A DNA stretch of 64,000 bases from Planctomycetaceae bacterium (GCA_020638955.1 JACKHO010000004.1:620001-684000), one strand, 5' to 3'; counted from the first letter of the stretch, positions 40,603-49,658 are shown. Made by a program: numbers and translations. The notes: generated by a model not told the origin, from the letters alone.

Positions 40603-41949
40603 CTATGCTTGAGGGCCATCCCCTGATGGTTGTTCATTATTCATTGGAACAGGCTTACCGACTTCATGCGGAGCCACGTTTCCGTCACATCCTCCACCGG
40701 CACAGCCGGTGCATCCACCCAAGCCGTAGCTGGCACAGGTACCGCAGTTGCTGACTGGTGGACAGCAGGATTGAACGGGCACAATGCGGCAGGTTTCGTA
40801 GGCGATTTGTCGCGGCACAACACGGCTGACATAGTGCGTTGTCGTGTAAGGCACCTGACGAGCCACCTGGCGAGAAACCTGATGATTCACGGTGTAAGGG
40901 ACTTGCTTGGTCACGCAGTAAGGAACTGTGCGTGTGCAGGTTTGAGTGACCATGCGGCAAGTTTGAACCGGAACATTGCAGGTTTTCACTTCGGAAATCA
41001 TGCGACAGGTCTGGTAAGGAATTTGACGGGTTTTGGTTTCACAGACCCAACGGCAGGTGCGGCAGGGAATGTTTTGCGTGATGCATTCCGGAACAACACG
41101 GCAAACCTGAACGGCGACGTTTTCCGTCACGCATTCTGGTACAACGCGGCAAACCTGAACGGGGCACACCTGCTTCACAACCTGAGGTACATAGGTTGTG
41201 CAAGGAACCTGAACCTGAACGACCTGTGGGCACCACACGCGACGCATACAGGTAATTCCAGGACATTGAATTGGACACACTTGCGGGCATCCGCAACCAT
41301 TCATTCCAAATTGTGGAACGACAGGGCCTGGGATGTGCGTTTGCTGTGTCACCCATTGACCCACAACGCGGTTTACCGTGCGGCACGTGGTCACGGGCTT
41401 CATGACGGTGTAGCAGCGTTCCTGATTCACCGTTTCCGTCACAGTGCGGTAGACAGTCCGCTGAACCGGACGATTCACGGTTTCAGTCACGTTGCGATAG
41501 ACGGTGCGTTGCACCTGACGATTCACGGTTTCGAAAACCGGGCGACGGACCTGGTAGGTTTCTGTGCGGCAGGCCGTTTCGAAGACAGGTCGCTGAACTG
41601 TGTACTGGTGCGTGCGAACCGACGTTTCATAGACGGGACGCTGAACCTGATACTGTTCCTGTCGCTGGCACTGCTCGACAACGGTGCGGTAGCAGGTTTG
41701 CGGAACGGTCTCGCAAACAGTGTCGTACACTGTGCGATAACAGGTTTGCTGAACGGGTTCGCAAACGGTGTCGTAGACCGTGCGATAGCAGGTTTGGCGT
41801 TCAACTTTACAAGTGGTGTAGCAAGACGTGGGCTGGCAGCAGGAGACGGGGCAACAGTTGTACCCGGCAACTCCGTTGAACCAGGCAGCTTGCGCCGTGG
41901 TTCCCCAAGAAGCAACCGCGAAGGCAACTCCCCACAACACATGTTTCAT
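40603..41949 (-). CDS. YTV-motif repeat protein, secreted
   Basis: A 448-residue Cys-rich protein with a signal peptide (MKHVLWGVAFAVASWGTTAQA). It is built of short repeats with alternating motifs: TCYRTVYDTVCE (three times), YxVxRPVxET (several, such as YTVQRPVFET), RTVYRxVTETVN, and later CRxVPECVTENV and TTHYVSRVVPRQ. This composition is that of the YTV-repeat proteins known only from planctomycetes, where they are abundant and associated with the cell wall or surface. The many Cys suggest disulphide cross-links. The ATG at 41949 has GAGGAA seven bases upstream, better than an ATG at 41964. A strong terminator follows. The repetitive DNA should not be taken for a CRISPR array. Confidence 0.9.
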   Translation of the reverse strand: MKHVLWGVAFAVASWGTTAQAAWFNGVAGYNCCPVSCCQPTSCYTTCKVERQTCYRTVYDTVCEPVQQTCYRTVYDTVCETVPQTCYRTVVEQCQRQEQYQVQRPVYETSVRTHQYTVQRPVFETACRTETYQVRRPVFETVNRQVQRTVYRNVTETVNRPVQRTVYRTVTETVNQERCYTVMKPVTTCRTVNRVVGQWVTQQTHIPGPVVPQFGMNGCGCPQVCPIQCPGITCMRRVWCPQVVQVQVPCTTYVPQVVKQVCPVQVCRVVPECVTENVAVQVCRVVPECITQNIPCRTCRWVCETKTRQIPYQTCRMISEVKTCNVPVQTCRMVTQTCTRTVPYCVTKQVPYTVNHQVSRQVARQVPYTTTHYVSRVVPRQIAYETCRIVPVQSCCPPVSNCGTCASYGLGGCTGCAGGGCDGNVAPHEVGKPVPMNNEQPSGDGPQA

Positions 41950-42280
41950 GGCAATATTCCTCATTGTTGACTCATCACGAGGCAAATTCTGGGGGATCCA
42001 TCCACTCGTTTTTGTCAACTTCCATGCTGCCACAGTGCAATGCAGAAAGCAAATCCGATACCACCGGAATTACATGACTTCAAGAAATCATGCATGGTGG
42101 AGCGGTAAGAGCCGCCTGCACTCCACTCTAACTCTGCCAAGTCGCCAACTTGAGCCAAACTCCGCAATTCACCGATCCACCGGGATTGCTGAACAGCAAC
42201 ATCCCGCGCAACCGGCACAGTGTCACACACGTTGGTGCAACATTTAGGAATCTGGCGCATGTGAGGCGTCTAATGGCAAG
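41950..42280. other. 331-bp gene-free stretch upstream of the YTV gene
   Basis: Between the small lipoprotein stop and the YTV start, both minus strand. It should hold the YTV promoter and leader. I see no gene or clear repeat. Confidence 0.6.
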
Positions 42281-42499
42281 TTAGATTACGCCGCCGTGAG
42301 TACGGTACGGCGTGGCCACGTCGGGCATGTCGAGTCCCCACAGACGCTCCCAGATTTCTGGTATGTGCCGGTAGTTCTCAGACTGATAGATCATTTGCCG
42401 TACGCGCTGGTCAGGCGACGCATGCCAAATGGGAACCACGCAGCCACTTTGTGCGACCAACATCGCGGATAACGCCAGCAGCAGCAACAACTTCCGCAT
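42281..42499 (-). CDS. Small putative lipoprotein
   Basis: A 72-residue protein with a lipoprotein signal: MRKLLLLLALSAMLVAQSGC, in which Cys20 would be acylated after cleavage. The mature part is about 50 residues, with a helix (RVRQMIYQSENYRHIPEIWERLWGL) and the ending PDVATPYRTHGGVI. Short planctomycete lipoproteins ending in THGGVI/THGGII are frequent and have no known function. ATG 42499 is preceded by GGGAGAA seven bases upstream; an ATG seven codons earlier is in frame but not favoured. No neighbour suggests a pathway. Confidence 0.8.
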   Translation of the reverse strand: MRKLLLLLALSAMLVAQSGCVVPIWHASPDQRVRQMIYQSENYRHIPEIWERLWGLDMPDVATPYRTHGGVI

Positions 42500-42663
42500 T
42501 GGAATTCTCCCTAATTCCACAGCCGTCTGGACTGGGGAACATCAAATCGGACCAGCTCTTTGGGGAACCAAAAAGGAAGGCCGACCTGATACCACTTCTG
42601 GAAACCGTTGCGGATCTGGTGAGGGAACCGCACGACGGTCGTTAGGAAGAACGTGTTGCGCGT

Positions 42664-43152
42664 CTAGAAGGAATACGGCGAACTCGGAGGTGCCTGTTCA
42701 TCCTGCTGTTGAGGAGGATTAGTCACCTGAGGTGGAGTTGGTTGAACACCCAGCGGAGGTGCCGCTGGTGCAGGTGGTGGCGACGTGGACAACGGGCTGG
42801 CCGCTGGTGCCGACACTACTGGAGGAGCTTCACCAGCCGTTACGCCTTGGGCAGCAGCTGCTGCAGCGGCGGCTTTCAGTGAGAGCACCTGTTCTTCCAT
42901 CTCCTTACCGGGTTTGAATGTCACAACGAACTTTTCGGGGACATGTACTTTTTCACCCGAGCGTGGATTGCGAGCCTTTCGAGCTGCACGTTTCTTAACT
43001 TCGAACACGCCGAAGTTACGCAGTTCAATTCGGCCTTCGCTCACCAATGCATCGATAATTGCCTCGAAGGTCATTTGCACAACCTTCTTCGTCACTAACT
43101 GGGTGAGGTTACATTCCTCTGAGATCGTTTTGACGATTTCCTTCTTAGTCAC
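42664..43152 (-). CDS. HU-family DNA-binding protein with Ala/Pro-rich tail
   Basis: Residues 1-93 are a complete HU/IHF histone-like domain: MTKKEIVKTISEECNLTQ, the helix AFEAIIDALVSEGR, the arm ELRNFGVFEVKKRAARKARNP-RSGE with the DNA-intercalating turn, and FVVTFKPGKEMEEQV. A further 69 residues add a poly-Ala stretch and then a Pro/Gln-rich tail with no charge pattern. Typical HU has 90 residues. Chromosome-packing proteins with extensions occur in planctomycetes, whose nucleoids are condensed. The start is GTG at 43152 with GAGAGG upstream. The adjacent gap of 670 bp may hold its regulation. Confidence 0.94.
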   Translation of the reverse strand: MTKKEIVKTISEECNLTQLVTKKVVQMTFEAIIDALVSEGRIELRNFGVFEVKKRAARKARNPRSGEKVHVPEKFVVTFKPGKEMEEQVLSLKAAAAAAAAQGVTAGEAPPVVSAPAASPLSTSPPPAPAAPPLGVQPTPPQVTNPPQQQDEQAPPSSPYSF

Positions 43153-43823
43153 GACTGGCCTCTCCCGGCTGCCTGAAATTTGACGGTTGTTCGCTGCGAT
43201 GCGTTCACGCGAACGCCACTCAACTTTAAACGTTGCAGCAACTTACTGTCAAGGTGCCAAGTGAGAAACACGTTCGTTCCCACATGAATTGAACACCATG
43301 CTCAATTCATACACCTCTTGAATCGGCTGCATACAGTCGGAGAATGAGGAAAAACCGACACAATTGGAAAAGTTGCCCAAGTCGTTGTAATTCCCGCCAA
43401 TCAACAGTCTGTGCTGGGCAACGTCATGATGGGCTATTCAGTTGCCGTGATCGCAAACTTCGGAGGGAAGGCAGGTATTCATGGCTTTGATGCGACATTC
43501 CATGCATGGGGGCGTAGAAGTCACAAGTGGCTTGTGATGAGCGATTTGCGCTGCAATTGAAGTGCGAAATAGCAGTTGGCGAATTGTCGCCTCGTCGGTA
43601 CTCGTGTGGTCACGGAGACGGCCATTGCAGTTCGCCTTGATGCGACAATCGGTGGCGCATAGGCTCTGTGGCGTAACTGGCTACGCGGTCGCGTGTGGTG
43701 CAAATTGGCAACGGCGGATCGCCATAAGAGGCGCCAGTTGCTGGCGTTAGATGGTCTGCTGGGGTGTCGAAATCGGTGCTCGAAAACTTTGTAAAAGTTG
43801 TCGCCAGGTGCAGCGTGGCGAGG
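43153..43823. other. 671-bp gene-free stretch
   Basis: Between the HU gene and the DUF11-type protein. It has two small hairpins, TCACAAG-TGG-CTTGTGA (43521-43537) and CGCCAG-TTG-CTGGCG (43732-43746), but no frame that looks coding and no recognised RNA. Long for this window, so an unrecognised small RNA or leader is possible. Confidence 0.5.
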
Positions 43824-45392
43824 TCAGTTTTTCAAGTCAACGATTGAGCTGCTCGATACGGTGTCGATTTGCGTTGGTGGCGAAGTCACGTTTTCGCGGT
43901 CAATTGAGAAACGCCAGCAGGCATCGATTTCGGATGATTTCGAGGCGGGCTTCTCTTCAGAGGCCGGGACTACCTGGTCGTCAACGAGAGGTTGGATGGC
44001 CACATCAAACGCTGTTGTTTCCTGTGGTGTCCCTTTCATCGTCAGTTCTGTGGCGAGTTGGCCTGAGCCTTCTTTGCGGGCGATTGCCTTCAGCTTTGCC
44101 TGATGCGTTTTGCCCGGCTCCAGTCGCTCAATGCGATGTTCAACATACTCACCGAAGCGATGCTGGAATTCCTTTGACAGGGCCACATTGATCACAACGT
44201 TTTCCGCAGGGGAGGTCCCGATGTTTGTGACCTCGAACAGCAGTGACAGCGTCTCGCCGCGATGCAATACGCCCACTTCGCTAACCTTTAGTTCAAGTTC
44301 CGGACGCAATTCTGGTTCTGCCGCCGGGGCAAAATCTGGCAGGATGGGTGGGTCTGGGAGCGGCGTGACAGGCACCACTTCCGGCACGAGAGGTTGTGGC
44401 TCGACCGGTTGGATTCGCAGCGGAACGGCTGTTGGAATGACGTCCTCTGTCACCTGTCCGGGGATCACGTGGGAAGTGGCAGCGATTCGAGTCACGGCTG
44501 AAAACGACGTTTCTGAGGTGACTTCTCGTTGCTCGTCGGGGCGAACGGTAATTCGCAGTTCCCGCACGTCACCGGCTGGCATTTGATTGAGGTGCCACAC
44601 GAGTTCGTCAGCTTCGACGTGTGCAGCGGGCTCGACTTGCTCGACGCGATGCAGTGTGGAAATCCGTTCCCGTACTTCCACGCTGGGGATAACGTCGCCG
44701 CTGACGTTCTTCACCTGAATGATGTAGGTGAATGGATCGCCAATGGTTGCGGTTGCGGACATGAGTTTTTCTACCCGCAGGCCGGGCAGCTTGCTGTGGC
44801 CAACGGGCTGAAGCACATTAACGCGATTTGATGCAGCCACCACAACCGGGCTCGCTGGATAATGCCCCGTCGATTGGAAATACGGTTCGAATCGCGGCTC
44901 CACGTTTGTCCGTGCAAGCGACTGGCTCCAGGGAGAGGGTACTCCAAACGGAAGTTGAACTCTTTCCGGCGGTCGGGACATCGTCGTTGCGACAAAATCT
45001 CTGTCGTCCCAGGGAGACTGCATTCGCAGGCGTTCAATACCCAAGGTCAAATGTGAACGAGACGGTGGGAAAATGATGGGAACAACGTCCGCGGTTGGTG
45101 CCTGCGGCTCGGCGGGTGTTGGTTCGGGTTCGATCTCGACCGAAGTCACCGAGTTTTCTGGAATGTCTGTCGTTCCAACGGCGGCAGCAGGGTCGTGAAA
45201 AATAAACAACAGGACGGCGAGCATGAGCCCCGCGGTACCGGAGGCGGCCCCGATGGTCCAGACGGGGAACCAGCCGGCGTCTTCGTGAAAGAAACGTTCC
45301 ACCCATAGCAGGCTTTGCCGCACCGTGAAGTACGCGGCAGCTGTTTGGGGAAATATGTGCTTGGGGCGGGGAACACGTCCGTGCTTCGGCAC
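43824..45392 (-). CDS. Membrane-anchored DUF11/CARDB-type protein
   Basis: A 522-residue protein with one membrane span near residues 45-66 (WTIGAASGTAGLMLAVLLFIF) and a large extracytoplasmic part. Two DUF11/CARDB-like beta-sandwich domains can be seen: one around residues 205-310 (LMSATATIGDPFTYIIQVKNVSG, REL-RITVRPDEQ) and one around 375-460 (VGVLHRGETLSLLFEVTNIGTS). They are joined by a Pro/Glu/Val-rich linker. Such proteins are adhesive or structural surface proteins in planctomycetes and PVC bacteria. GTG start at 45392 with AAGGAG seven bases upstream. No function can be read beyond surface location. Confidence 0.8.
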   Translation of the reverse strand: MPKHGRVPRPKHIFPQTAAAYFTVRQSLLWVERFFHEDAGWFPVWTIGAASGTAGLMLAVLLFIFHDPAAAVGTTDIPENSVTSVEIEPEPTPAEPQAPTADVVPIIFPPSRSHLTLGIERLRMQSPWDDRDFVATTMSRPPERVQLPFGVPSPWSQSLARTNVEPRFEPYFQSTGHYPASPVVVAASNRVNVLQPVGHSKLPGLRVEKLMSATATIGDPFTYIIQVKNVSGDVIPSVEVRERISTLHRVEQVEPAAHVEADELVWHLNQMPAGDVRELRITVRPDEQREVTSETSFSAVTRIAATSHVIPGQVTEDVIPTAVPLRIQPVEPQPLVPEVVPVTPLPDPPILPDFAPAAEPELRPELELKVSEVGVLHRGETLSLLFEVTNIGTSPAENVVINVALSKEFQHRFGEYVEHRIERLEPGKTHQAKLKAIARKEGSGQLATELTMKGTPQETTAFDVAIQPLVDDQVVPASEEKPASKSSEIDACWRFSIDRENVTSPPTQIDTVSSSSIVDLKN

Positions 45393-45958
45393 TGAAAACT
45401 CCTTCCTGACCGAAAAGCTGGCTCGAATAACTCCACATCATTTGCGTTTGGGTGGAGGATTCCGGGCAGCGAAAACGCTTGAATAGCAGAATCTGCCGAA
45501 CTGGGGAATAGTGAACTTTCAGTCACTAAGTCTGCTCGCACCATGTGTTGGTGTTCGCAAGATTGCGGGAAACGTCGCATTCGCAGGGACGGCGGGCGGA
45601 CAGCCGTCAGTGGCGCTGATTCCCAACCCTGAAGCGGGATGACCAGCGGACCCGCAGTGGTTGCTCAAATTCTGTCGACGAAAAGAGTGCGTTGCCAATG
45701 CAGTGAGTCGTGCTGTCTCACTGCACGCGGGGAGGTTGCCCAGTCAACGGGGGTTGAGAAAACTGGAAAATTAGAGCATCTGAGGTGCAGCCACTTGACA
45801 CAGATTTCCGAATGGATTATCGACCCGCAACATAGTCCCTGATATGTGGTTAACGGTGACCCCATGTTGGTGGCTTACGGTAAAGAACAGCTTGCCGAGT
45901 TAACGTCGTCAGGCCTGAGAATTTGATCGACAGTTTTTGGCATCGAGAGGAATCGGAA
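45393..45958. other. 566-bp gene-free stretch
   Basis: Between the divergent DUF11-type gene and the acidic protein gene, so it should contain both promoters. I see no conserved element or coding frame; short open frames on both strands lack protein-like composition and start signals. Confidence 0.5.
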
Positions 45959-46273
45959 ATGGCGGTGACAACCTTTGGACCTGATCTGGATTTACTGGAC
46001 GAAACCATCAGTGCATCCAGTTGGAGTGTGAACCCCGTTGCTGTCGTTGACGACGAAGAGAACGACTTCGACGACTACGAAGAAGAAGACGGCGAAGAAG
46101 ACGACGACTTCGATGACGAAGACGAGTTCGACGACGACGAGGAGTTCGATGACGACGACTTCGAAGATGAAGACTTCGAAGACGAAGACTTTGAAGACGA
46201 AGACGACTTCGATGATGACGAAGACGACGACGACTTCGACAGCTACTCGGACGACGAAGACGACGATTTTTAG
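45959..46273 (+). CDS. Extremely acidic low-complexity protein
   Basis: A 104-residue protein whose last 70 residues are almost only Asp, Glu and Phe, with repeats FDDD, FEDEDFEDED and a final SDDEDDDF. The first 30 residues are ordinary (MAVTTFGPDLDLLDETISAS). The ATG at 45959 has GAGAGGAA ending eight bases upstream, a good site, so it is likely translated; a TTG at 45923 is weaker. The composition suggests a disordered, Ca2+- or cation-binding or DNA-mimic protein, but there is no direct evidence. Similar acidic ends are found on RNA polymerase delta-type and other bacterial proteins. The G+C-rich codon use is normal. The gene is monocistronic, with a hairpin at 46331. Confidence 0.65.
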   Translation: MAVTTFGPDLDLLDETISASSWSVNPVAVVDDEENDFDDYEEEDGEEDDDFDDEDEFDDDEEFDDDDFEDEDFEDEDFEDEDDFDDDEDDDDFDSYSDDEDDDF

Positions 46274-46330
46274 ATCGCGGACAGTCGGCTCGCCCTGAGT
46301 GCGAATAGTCCGACTCTGCTGAGGAACGGT

Positions 46331-46351
46331 GCGACGCCAGCCCGGCGTCGC
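46331..46351 (+). terminator. Hairpin after the acidic protein gene
   Basis: Perfect 8-bp stem GCGACGCC/GGCGTCGC with a five-base loop, 58 bp after the stop; no T-run follows, so only a weak terminator or mRNA-end hairpin. Confidence 0.4.
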
Positions 46352-46556
46352 GCAATGTTCACTTTTCCAATGCGCGGGCCCGTTGCAACGTTCTTCGCAC
46401 TACAGCACTTCTCCGTGTGCTCTCTCGCGACTTCAGCCCAGTTTCTCAGCGGCTTGTGCAATTCGCCTATGGAGGAAGTTCAGTGATGCTTTCTCTACAC
46501 TGTGGGCATTCCGAATCAACGTCGTCCCGTTACTGGGATCAGCCACGCAGTAACTC

Positions 46557-47501
46557 ATGTCGAATCAAGCCCCCATTTTCAGCGGATGCATCCCCGCTCT
46601 CATGACTCCTTGCTCGTCCAGCGGTGAGCCCGACTTCGCTGCACTGGTTCGCAAAGGGAAGGAACTTGTCGAGCAGGGTATGCGTGGAGTCGTTTACTGC
46701 GGTTCAATGGGTGACTGGCCGCTCCTGACTGACGCTCAGCGTCAAGAAGGAGTCCAGCAGCTTGTTAAAGCGGGTGTGCCTGTGGTCGTGGGCACGGGGG
46801 CACAGAATCCGAAGCTGGCCGCAACACATGCCGCTCACGCTCAGGAAGTCGGGGCCGCTGGACTCATGGTTATTCCGCGTGTGCTTTCTCGCGGAATTTC
46901 GCCTGCCGCTCAGCGGGCGCACTTTGCTGGAATTCTGTCGGCCGCTCCAAGCATTCCCGCAGTCATTTACAACAGCCCTTACTACGGATTCGAAACGAGA
47001 GCCGAACTCTTCTTTGACCTCCGTCGCGAATTCTCAAACCTGGTGGGCTTCAAGGAATTTGGCGGGGCCGACTCACTCACGTACGCCGCCGAACACATTA
47101 CCAGCGGCGATCCCAGTCTCGCCCTGATGGTGGGCGTCGATACACAAGTCCTGCACGGATTCGTCAACTGCGGTGCGGTCGGAGCCATTACCGGCGTCGG
47201 AAATGCGCTCCCCGGCCCTGTGCTGCGGCTTGTCGAACTGTCAGAGCAGGCGGCCGCGGGCGATCCTCAATCGCTCACTTGGGCTCGTGAATTGAGCGAC
47301 GCCCTCATGGTCCTCTCGACCTTCGATGAGGGACCTGATTTGGTGTTGTACTACAAGCACCTCATGGTGCTGGAAGGCAGCCCCGAGTACGAACACCACA
47401 TCAATGCCACAGACAAACTGAGCGATTCACAACGCGGCTTCCTCGAAGCCCAATGGAAGTTGTTCCGCACCTGGTGGTCGAACTGGCCGGGAGCAAAGTA
47501 G
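46557..47501 (+). CDS. Dihydrodipicolinate-synthase-family aldolase
   Basis: A 314-residue class I aldolase of the DapA/NAL family. It shows the Schiff-base Lys166 in LVGFKEFGG, the catalytic Tyr138 in AVIYNSPYYG and the N-terminal TP-sandwich segment IFSGCIPALMTP, followed by GMRGVVYCGSMGDWP, in which DapA has GxTGE; the departure from GTTGE here suggests a substrate other than aspartate semialdehyde, such as a sialic acid or hydroxyproline-pathway keto-acid. Planctomycete relatives are often annotated simply as dihydrodipicolinate synthase family. ATG 46557; no strong Shine-Dalgarno. It is convergent with the protoglobin gene, five bases apart. Confidence 0.88.
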   Translation: MSNQAPIFSGCIPALMTPCSSSGEPDFAALVRKGKELVEQGMRGVVYCGSMGDWPLLTDAQRQEGVQQLVKAGVPVVVGTGAQNPKLAATHAAHAQEVGAAGLMVIPRVLSRGISPAAQRAHFAGILSAAPSIPAVIYNSPYYGFETRAELFFDLRREFSNLVGFKEFGGADSLTYAAEHITSGDPSLALMVGVDTQVLHGFVNCGAVGAITGVGNALPGPVLRLVELSEQAAAGDPQSLTWARELSDALMVLSTFDEGPDLVLYYKHLMVLEGSPEYEHHINATDKLSDSQRGFLEAQWKLFRTWWSNWPGAK

Positions 47502-47506
47502 CGCGA

Positions 47507-48103
47507 CTACTCTGCGGCAGCCGCTTTGCCCGACCCCTGGTAATGACGTGTGATAAAGTCGTTCTGAATCCAGAGCAGCTTGTTGAACGCCTGGATGGTG
47601 CGCAGACGTGCGTCAGCGTCGATGGGCCACTGGCTGATGGACTCAATGAGCACGCTGGAAATAATGCCCATGAGCGCATTCATTTGAACGAGCGGCACGT
47701 CAATTTCCTTGTTCCCGGCTGCGGGGGTGTGAATTTTGCCGACCATGTCCAGGTACTGGACCATTTTCGCATCGTACGCGCGGCCAATGAGTGCGATGAA
47801 ATAGCGGTTTAAGTGATCCTTGCGGAACTGAATTTGGGGATGATCGGCCGTGAGTGCGGCGAGGTCTGGCGGCGTGGGGCCATCGAAACCATGCTGCCGC
47901 GGCACAAAGTGGCGGGCCGTTGCGTCATACCCGAGCAACTTTTTGTACGTTGCTTCCACGAGCTGCGGAATTCGTGGCCCCAGGTGCATCGCACAGGACT
48001 GAATTTGACGCACATCGTCCGGCCCGAATCCAATGAATTCTGCCAAGAACTCGTAACGATACTGGGAATCGGTTTCGAGTCGTGCTTCATCAATCGATTG
48101 CAT
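47507..48103 (-). CDS. Protoglobin (globin-coupled-sensor-type haem domain)
   Basis: A 198-residue single-domain haem protein of the protoglobin family: an N-terminal helical extension, YKKLLGYDATARHF, then PQIQFRKDHLNRYFIALIGRAYDAKMVQYLDMVGKIHT, with the proximal His125 in the last block, and a C-terminal helix bundle. Protoglobins bind O2, NO and CO; single-domain ones may detoxify NO or sense gas. There is no attached signalling domain. The gene lies convergent to the DapA-like gene and 269 bp from the hybrid cluster protein gene on the same strand; that neighbourhood suggests an NO or redox role. ATG 48103. Length and motifs fit the family. Confidence 0.9.
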   Translation of the reverse strand: MQSIDEARLETDSQYRYEFLAEFIGFGPDDVRQIQSCAMHLGPRIPQLVEATYKKLLGYDATARHFVPRQHGFDGPTPPDLAALTADHPQIQFRKDHLNRYFIALIGRAYDAKMVQYLDMVGKIHTPAAGNKEIDVPLVQMNALMGIISSVLIESISQWPIDADARLRTIQAFNKLLWIQNDFITRHYQGSGKAAAAE

Positions 48104-48216
48104 GCGACGAATTCCACTTACGTACTGCAGGGGTTATCCAACGCGATTCCGGATGCCAGTGATCTCATCATAAGAATGGATCCAGAAACAAGAATTCCAT
48201 TGGTTTGCAGCCACAT

Positions 48217-48283
48217 TGTGAGCCGAAGGCCGTGAGGCCTCGGGCTGTTGTCAAGCCCGGCCGCTTACGCGTCGCGGCTCACA
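48217..48283. repeat. Nested palindromic intergenic element
   Basis: Outer arms TGTGAGCCG/CGGCTCACA and inner arms CGGGCT/AGCCCG form a long nested hairpin upstream of the protoglobin gene and downstream of the hcp gene. Resembles REP-like elements; no T-run. Confidence 0.6.
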
Positions 48284-48371
48284 ACGGAGCACAAATACGG
48301 AATCTGATTTAACGAAACTCCCCCTCCATTTGCAGGGAGGGGGAGCGAGAAATCGTACTGAACTGTTCGGC

Positions 48372-49658
48372 CTATGTCGCCAGTTGAACGAGTTCGACGG
48401 GAGGTTCGGCTTCGATAATCTTCAGGTCGAACTTGTCCTGCAGGACCTTGAAGACGTTCGGTGTGATGAATGCTGGCGGCACAGGACCGACGCGAATTCC
48501 CTTCACGTCCAGAGCCAACAGAGTCAGGAGCACGGCGACAGCTTTCTGTTCAAACCACGACAGCACAATTTCGAGCGGCAGGTCGTTCACGCCGCAATCA
48601 AAGGCCTGTGACAGGGCGAGCGCGACCTGCACAGCACCGTATGCGTCGTTGCATTGTCCCATGTCAAGGAAGCGTGGCAGGCCAGCGACGGTACCGTACT
48701 CATGGTCACGAATGCGGTACTTGCCGCATCCGAGCGTGAGGATCACCGACTCTTGCGGCGATCGTTCGGCAACTTGTGAGTAATAGTTGCGACCAAGTTC
48801 CGCACCATCACAGCCACCAATGACATAGAACCGCTGAATGTCACCCGCCTTCACGGCTTCGACAATTTTGTCGGCGAGTCCCAGGATGACACTGTGATGG
48901 AACCCAATGGTCGATTCCTTCGTCACGTTGTCGACCAGTGGCTCGCACTGTTTTGCTTTCTCGATGACGGCGCTGAAATCGTCGTTGGTAATCCGAGTTC
49001 CGCCGGGGACGGCCGTAATGCGCGTGGTGAACAGGCGGTCGGCGTAGGTGTCGGAGGGAATCAGCACGCAGTTCGTGGTGGCCACAATGGGGCCGGAGAA
49101 CATGGGGAATTCCCACTGCTGGTTCTGCCACGGTCCCCCGAAATGTCCCACCAGGTGAGGATGTTTTTTCAGCTCGGGATAGCTGTGAGCCGGCAGCATT
49201 TCGCCATGTGTGTAGACGTTAATGCCAGTCCCGGCGGTTTGCTCAAGCAGCAGTGCCAGGTCGACCATGTCGTGTCCGGTCACCAGAATCCCGGGCCCTG
49301 CCTGCGTCCCTTCTTTCACCACGGTTGGTTCAGGGGTGCCGAACTTCTCGGAATGCCCCTGGTCGAGCATTTCCATGACTTTCAAATTCTGCCGTCCGCA
49401 TTCCAGCACCAGTTCCAACAGCGTCGGGATGTCGAAGTTCACGTTCGTCATGGTGGCGAAGAGTGCTTCTTCGATGAATGCGTTCACTCCCTCGTCCGTC
49501 TTTCCCAGCCGCCGGGCGTGATTGGCGTAGGCCGCCATCCCTTTGACGCCGTACAGCAGAATTTCCTGCAGCGACTGCATGTCGGGGTCTTTGCCGCACA
49601 CGCCAATATCGACGCAGCCGGATCCATTCTGAGTTTGTTCGCATTGATTGCAGAACAT
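48372..49658 (-). CDS. hcp: Hybrid cluster protein (Hcp), short form
   Basis: Iron-sulfur-oxygen cluster enzyme. The N-terminal Cys motif is CNQCEQTQNGSGCVDIGVC (C-x2-C-x8-C-x5-C), the spacing of [4Fe-4S] Hcp. The hybrid-cluster ligand regions are visible: GHDMVDLALLLEQ, YTHGEMLPAHSYPEL, TTNCVLIPSD, TLGCGKYRIRD and LDMGQCNDAYG. At 428 residues it is about 110-120 shorter than the E. coli protein, consistent with forms lacking the second helical bundle of domain 1 (class III Hcp). It likely reduces NO to N2O under anoxia or makes S-nitrosated proteins, or reduces hydroxylamine in vitro. ATG 49658 with AGGAG seven bases upstream. Divergent from the Rrf2 regulator; no Hcr reductase gene adjacent. 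Confidence 0.95.
   Translation of the reverse strand: MFCNQCEQTQNGSGCVDIGVCGKDPDMQSLQEILLYGVKGMAAYANHARRLGKTDEGVNAFIEEALFATMTNVNFDIPTLLELVLECGRQNLKVMEMLDQGHSEKFGTPEPTVVKEGTQAGPGILVTGHDMVDLALLLEQTAGTGINVYTHGEMLPAHSYPELKKHPHLVGHFGGPWQNQQWEFPMFSGPIVATTNCVLIPSDTYADRLFTTRITAVPGGTRITNDDFSAVIEKAKQCEPLVDNVTKESTIGFHHSVILGLADKIVEAVKAGDIQRFYVIGGCDGAELGRNYYSQVAERSPQESVILTLGCGKYRIRDHEYGTVAGLPRFLDMGQCNDAYGAVQVALALSQAFDCGVNDLPLEIVLSWFEQKAVAVLLTLLALDVKGIRVGPVPPAFITPNVFKVLQDKFDLKIIEAEPPVELVQLAT

Noticed and set aside
40603..41949. Possible CRISPR array because of many short repeats
   Set aside because: Repeats are codon-periodic, variable in length and lie within one signal-peptide protein; no identical repeats separated by unique spacers.
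40630..41970. A 446-codon plus-strand frame opposite the YTV gene
   Set aside because: Its repeats (Asn/His-rich) are only the complement of the YTV repeats; the minus strand has a signal peptide, ribosome-binding site and terminator.
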